Shown here: positions 63,597 to 64,000 of the stretch, in pieces
How the letters are laid out: each line of letters begins with the position of its first letter
Numbering within the stretch: position 1 is the stretch's first letter
Origin: Isoperla grammatica
Taxonomy: Eukaryota; Arthropoda; Insecta; Plecoptera; Perlodidae
Assembly: GCA_945910005.1 (NCBI GenBank)
Contig: OX246746.1
Location: forward strand, 37,350,305-37,414,304
Direction of reading: 5' to 3'
Length of the DNA: 64,000 nt
The notes under the pieces: model-generated
What the model was told of the DNA's origin: nothing
Databases searched by the model: none
What the model saw: only the letters and a program-made list of their open reading frames with translations
Made by a program: the position numbers and the translations under genes

Positions 63597-64000
63597 TGCC
63601 TTTATTTGCAAACAGGATATCAAAATCCCACTAGTGGAAACATAATATACAATACAATAATACACACAGGAGACAGTATAGTAAGTAATTATAGTTACAA
63701 TAAAACATAATACATATACATAAGCAAGTATACCAAAACAACAACGAGAAAATTACTTAATTAAAAAGTCAAATTATAATAAAAAAAAAACTCTGGTAAC
63801 AGCACCTGGATTATTTTATTTTTAAAACAATTGTAGCTTTCAAAACAAATGTCGGTGCTCAGACGTCGGTACGTTGGTACGTCGGTGCAGAATGGCCTTG
63901 CCAAGCAATTTTACTAGAAAAGGGAAATGGCAACGTATTCTGGCGGTTATGGTGATTGGCTTGAATGACGCAACGAACTATCGATTCGCCTGGTCATAAA
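63597..64000. other. Unrecognised DNA
   Basis: TCGGTGCTCAGACGTCGGTACG with short GTCGGT repeats at about 63,851-63,885. Nothing else recognised. Confidence 0.35.

Overview
The window is eukaryotic nuclear DNA, most likely from a large-genome insect. It is AT-rich, has introns with GT-AG ends, is crowded with microsatellites and minisatellites, and carries tRNA- and 5S-derived SINEs, hAT-type MITEs and R4/Dong-like non-LTR retrotransposons that sit inside TAA repeats. The style recalls polyneopteran genomes such as stick insects, termites or cockroaches, but that is inference and nothing here proves a species.

Layout, left to right. From 2.4 to 23.6 kb there is one split gene on the minus strand. 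Four well-supported exons (23451-23558, 18009-18254, 9257-9523, 2367-2552) and one likely cassette exon (7874-8020) are all multiples of three, all begin and end in phase 0, and have matching GT/AG borders. They encode part of an acidic, Gly/Ser-rich, probably secreted proprotein with two furin-type RxKR sites. The first and last exons were not found. Its introns hold a 2.6-kb array of a 62-bp unit, 43-bp and 82-bp arrays, and several foldback elements. From 23.8 to 33.5 kb lie three Dong-like retrotransposon fragments, each tied to (TAA)n, then a CpG-rich 51/61-bp array, an 81-bp array, a 79-bp array built on a Pol III B box, two hAT-like MITEs and a non-LTR 3' fragment. From 33.5 to 47.8 kb are small MITEs, a paired unknown repeat, a 41-bp array, another Dong fragment, a 96-bp array cut by a 200-N assembly gap, a 5S-derived SINE and further hAT MITEs. 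From 49.0 to 50.2 kb a 626-bp foldback element with TTAA flanks sits inside a SINE-like 3' tail whose A-rich end runs on into a pentanucleotide array. A full 5S-derived SINE with an 11-bp duplication follows at 51.3 kb, then a 2-kb G-rich 32-bp array.

The most striking feature is at 56,587-61,518: a 4.9-kb DNA transposon with inverted repeats of about 0.95 kb. Its minus-strand remains combine a transposase-like region, an XPG/FEN1-like nuclease with all expected acidic positions still visible, and a cysteine-rich C-terminus. This matches what I remember of the Academ superfamily. The copy is broken by frameshifts and a stop. The right end of the window (61.8-63.4 kb) is a fourth, larger Dong-like insertion between two TAA arrays.

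Most of the long open frames in the window are translations of tandem repeats without stop codons and are not annotated as genes.
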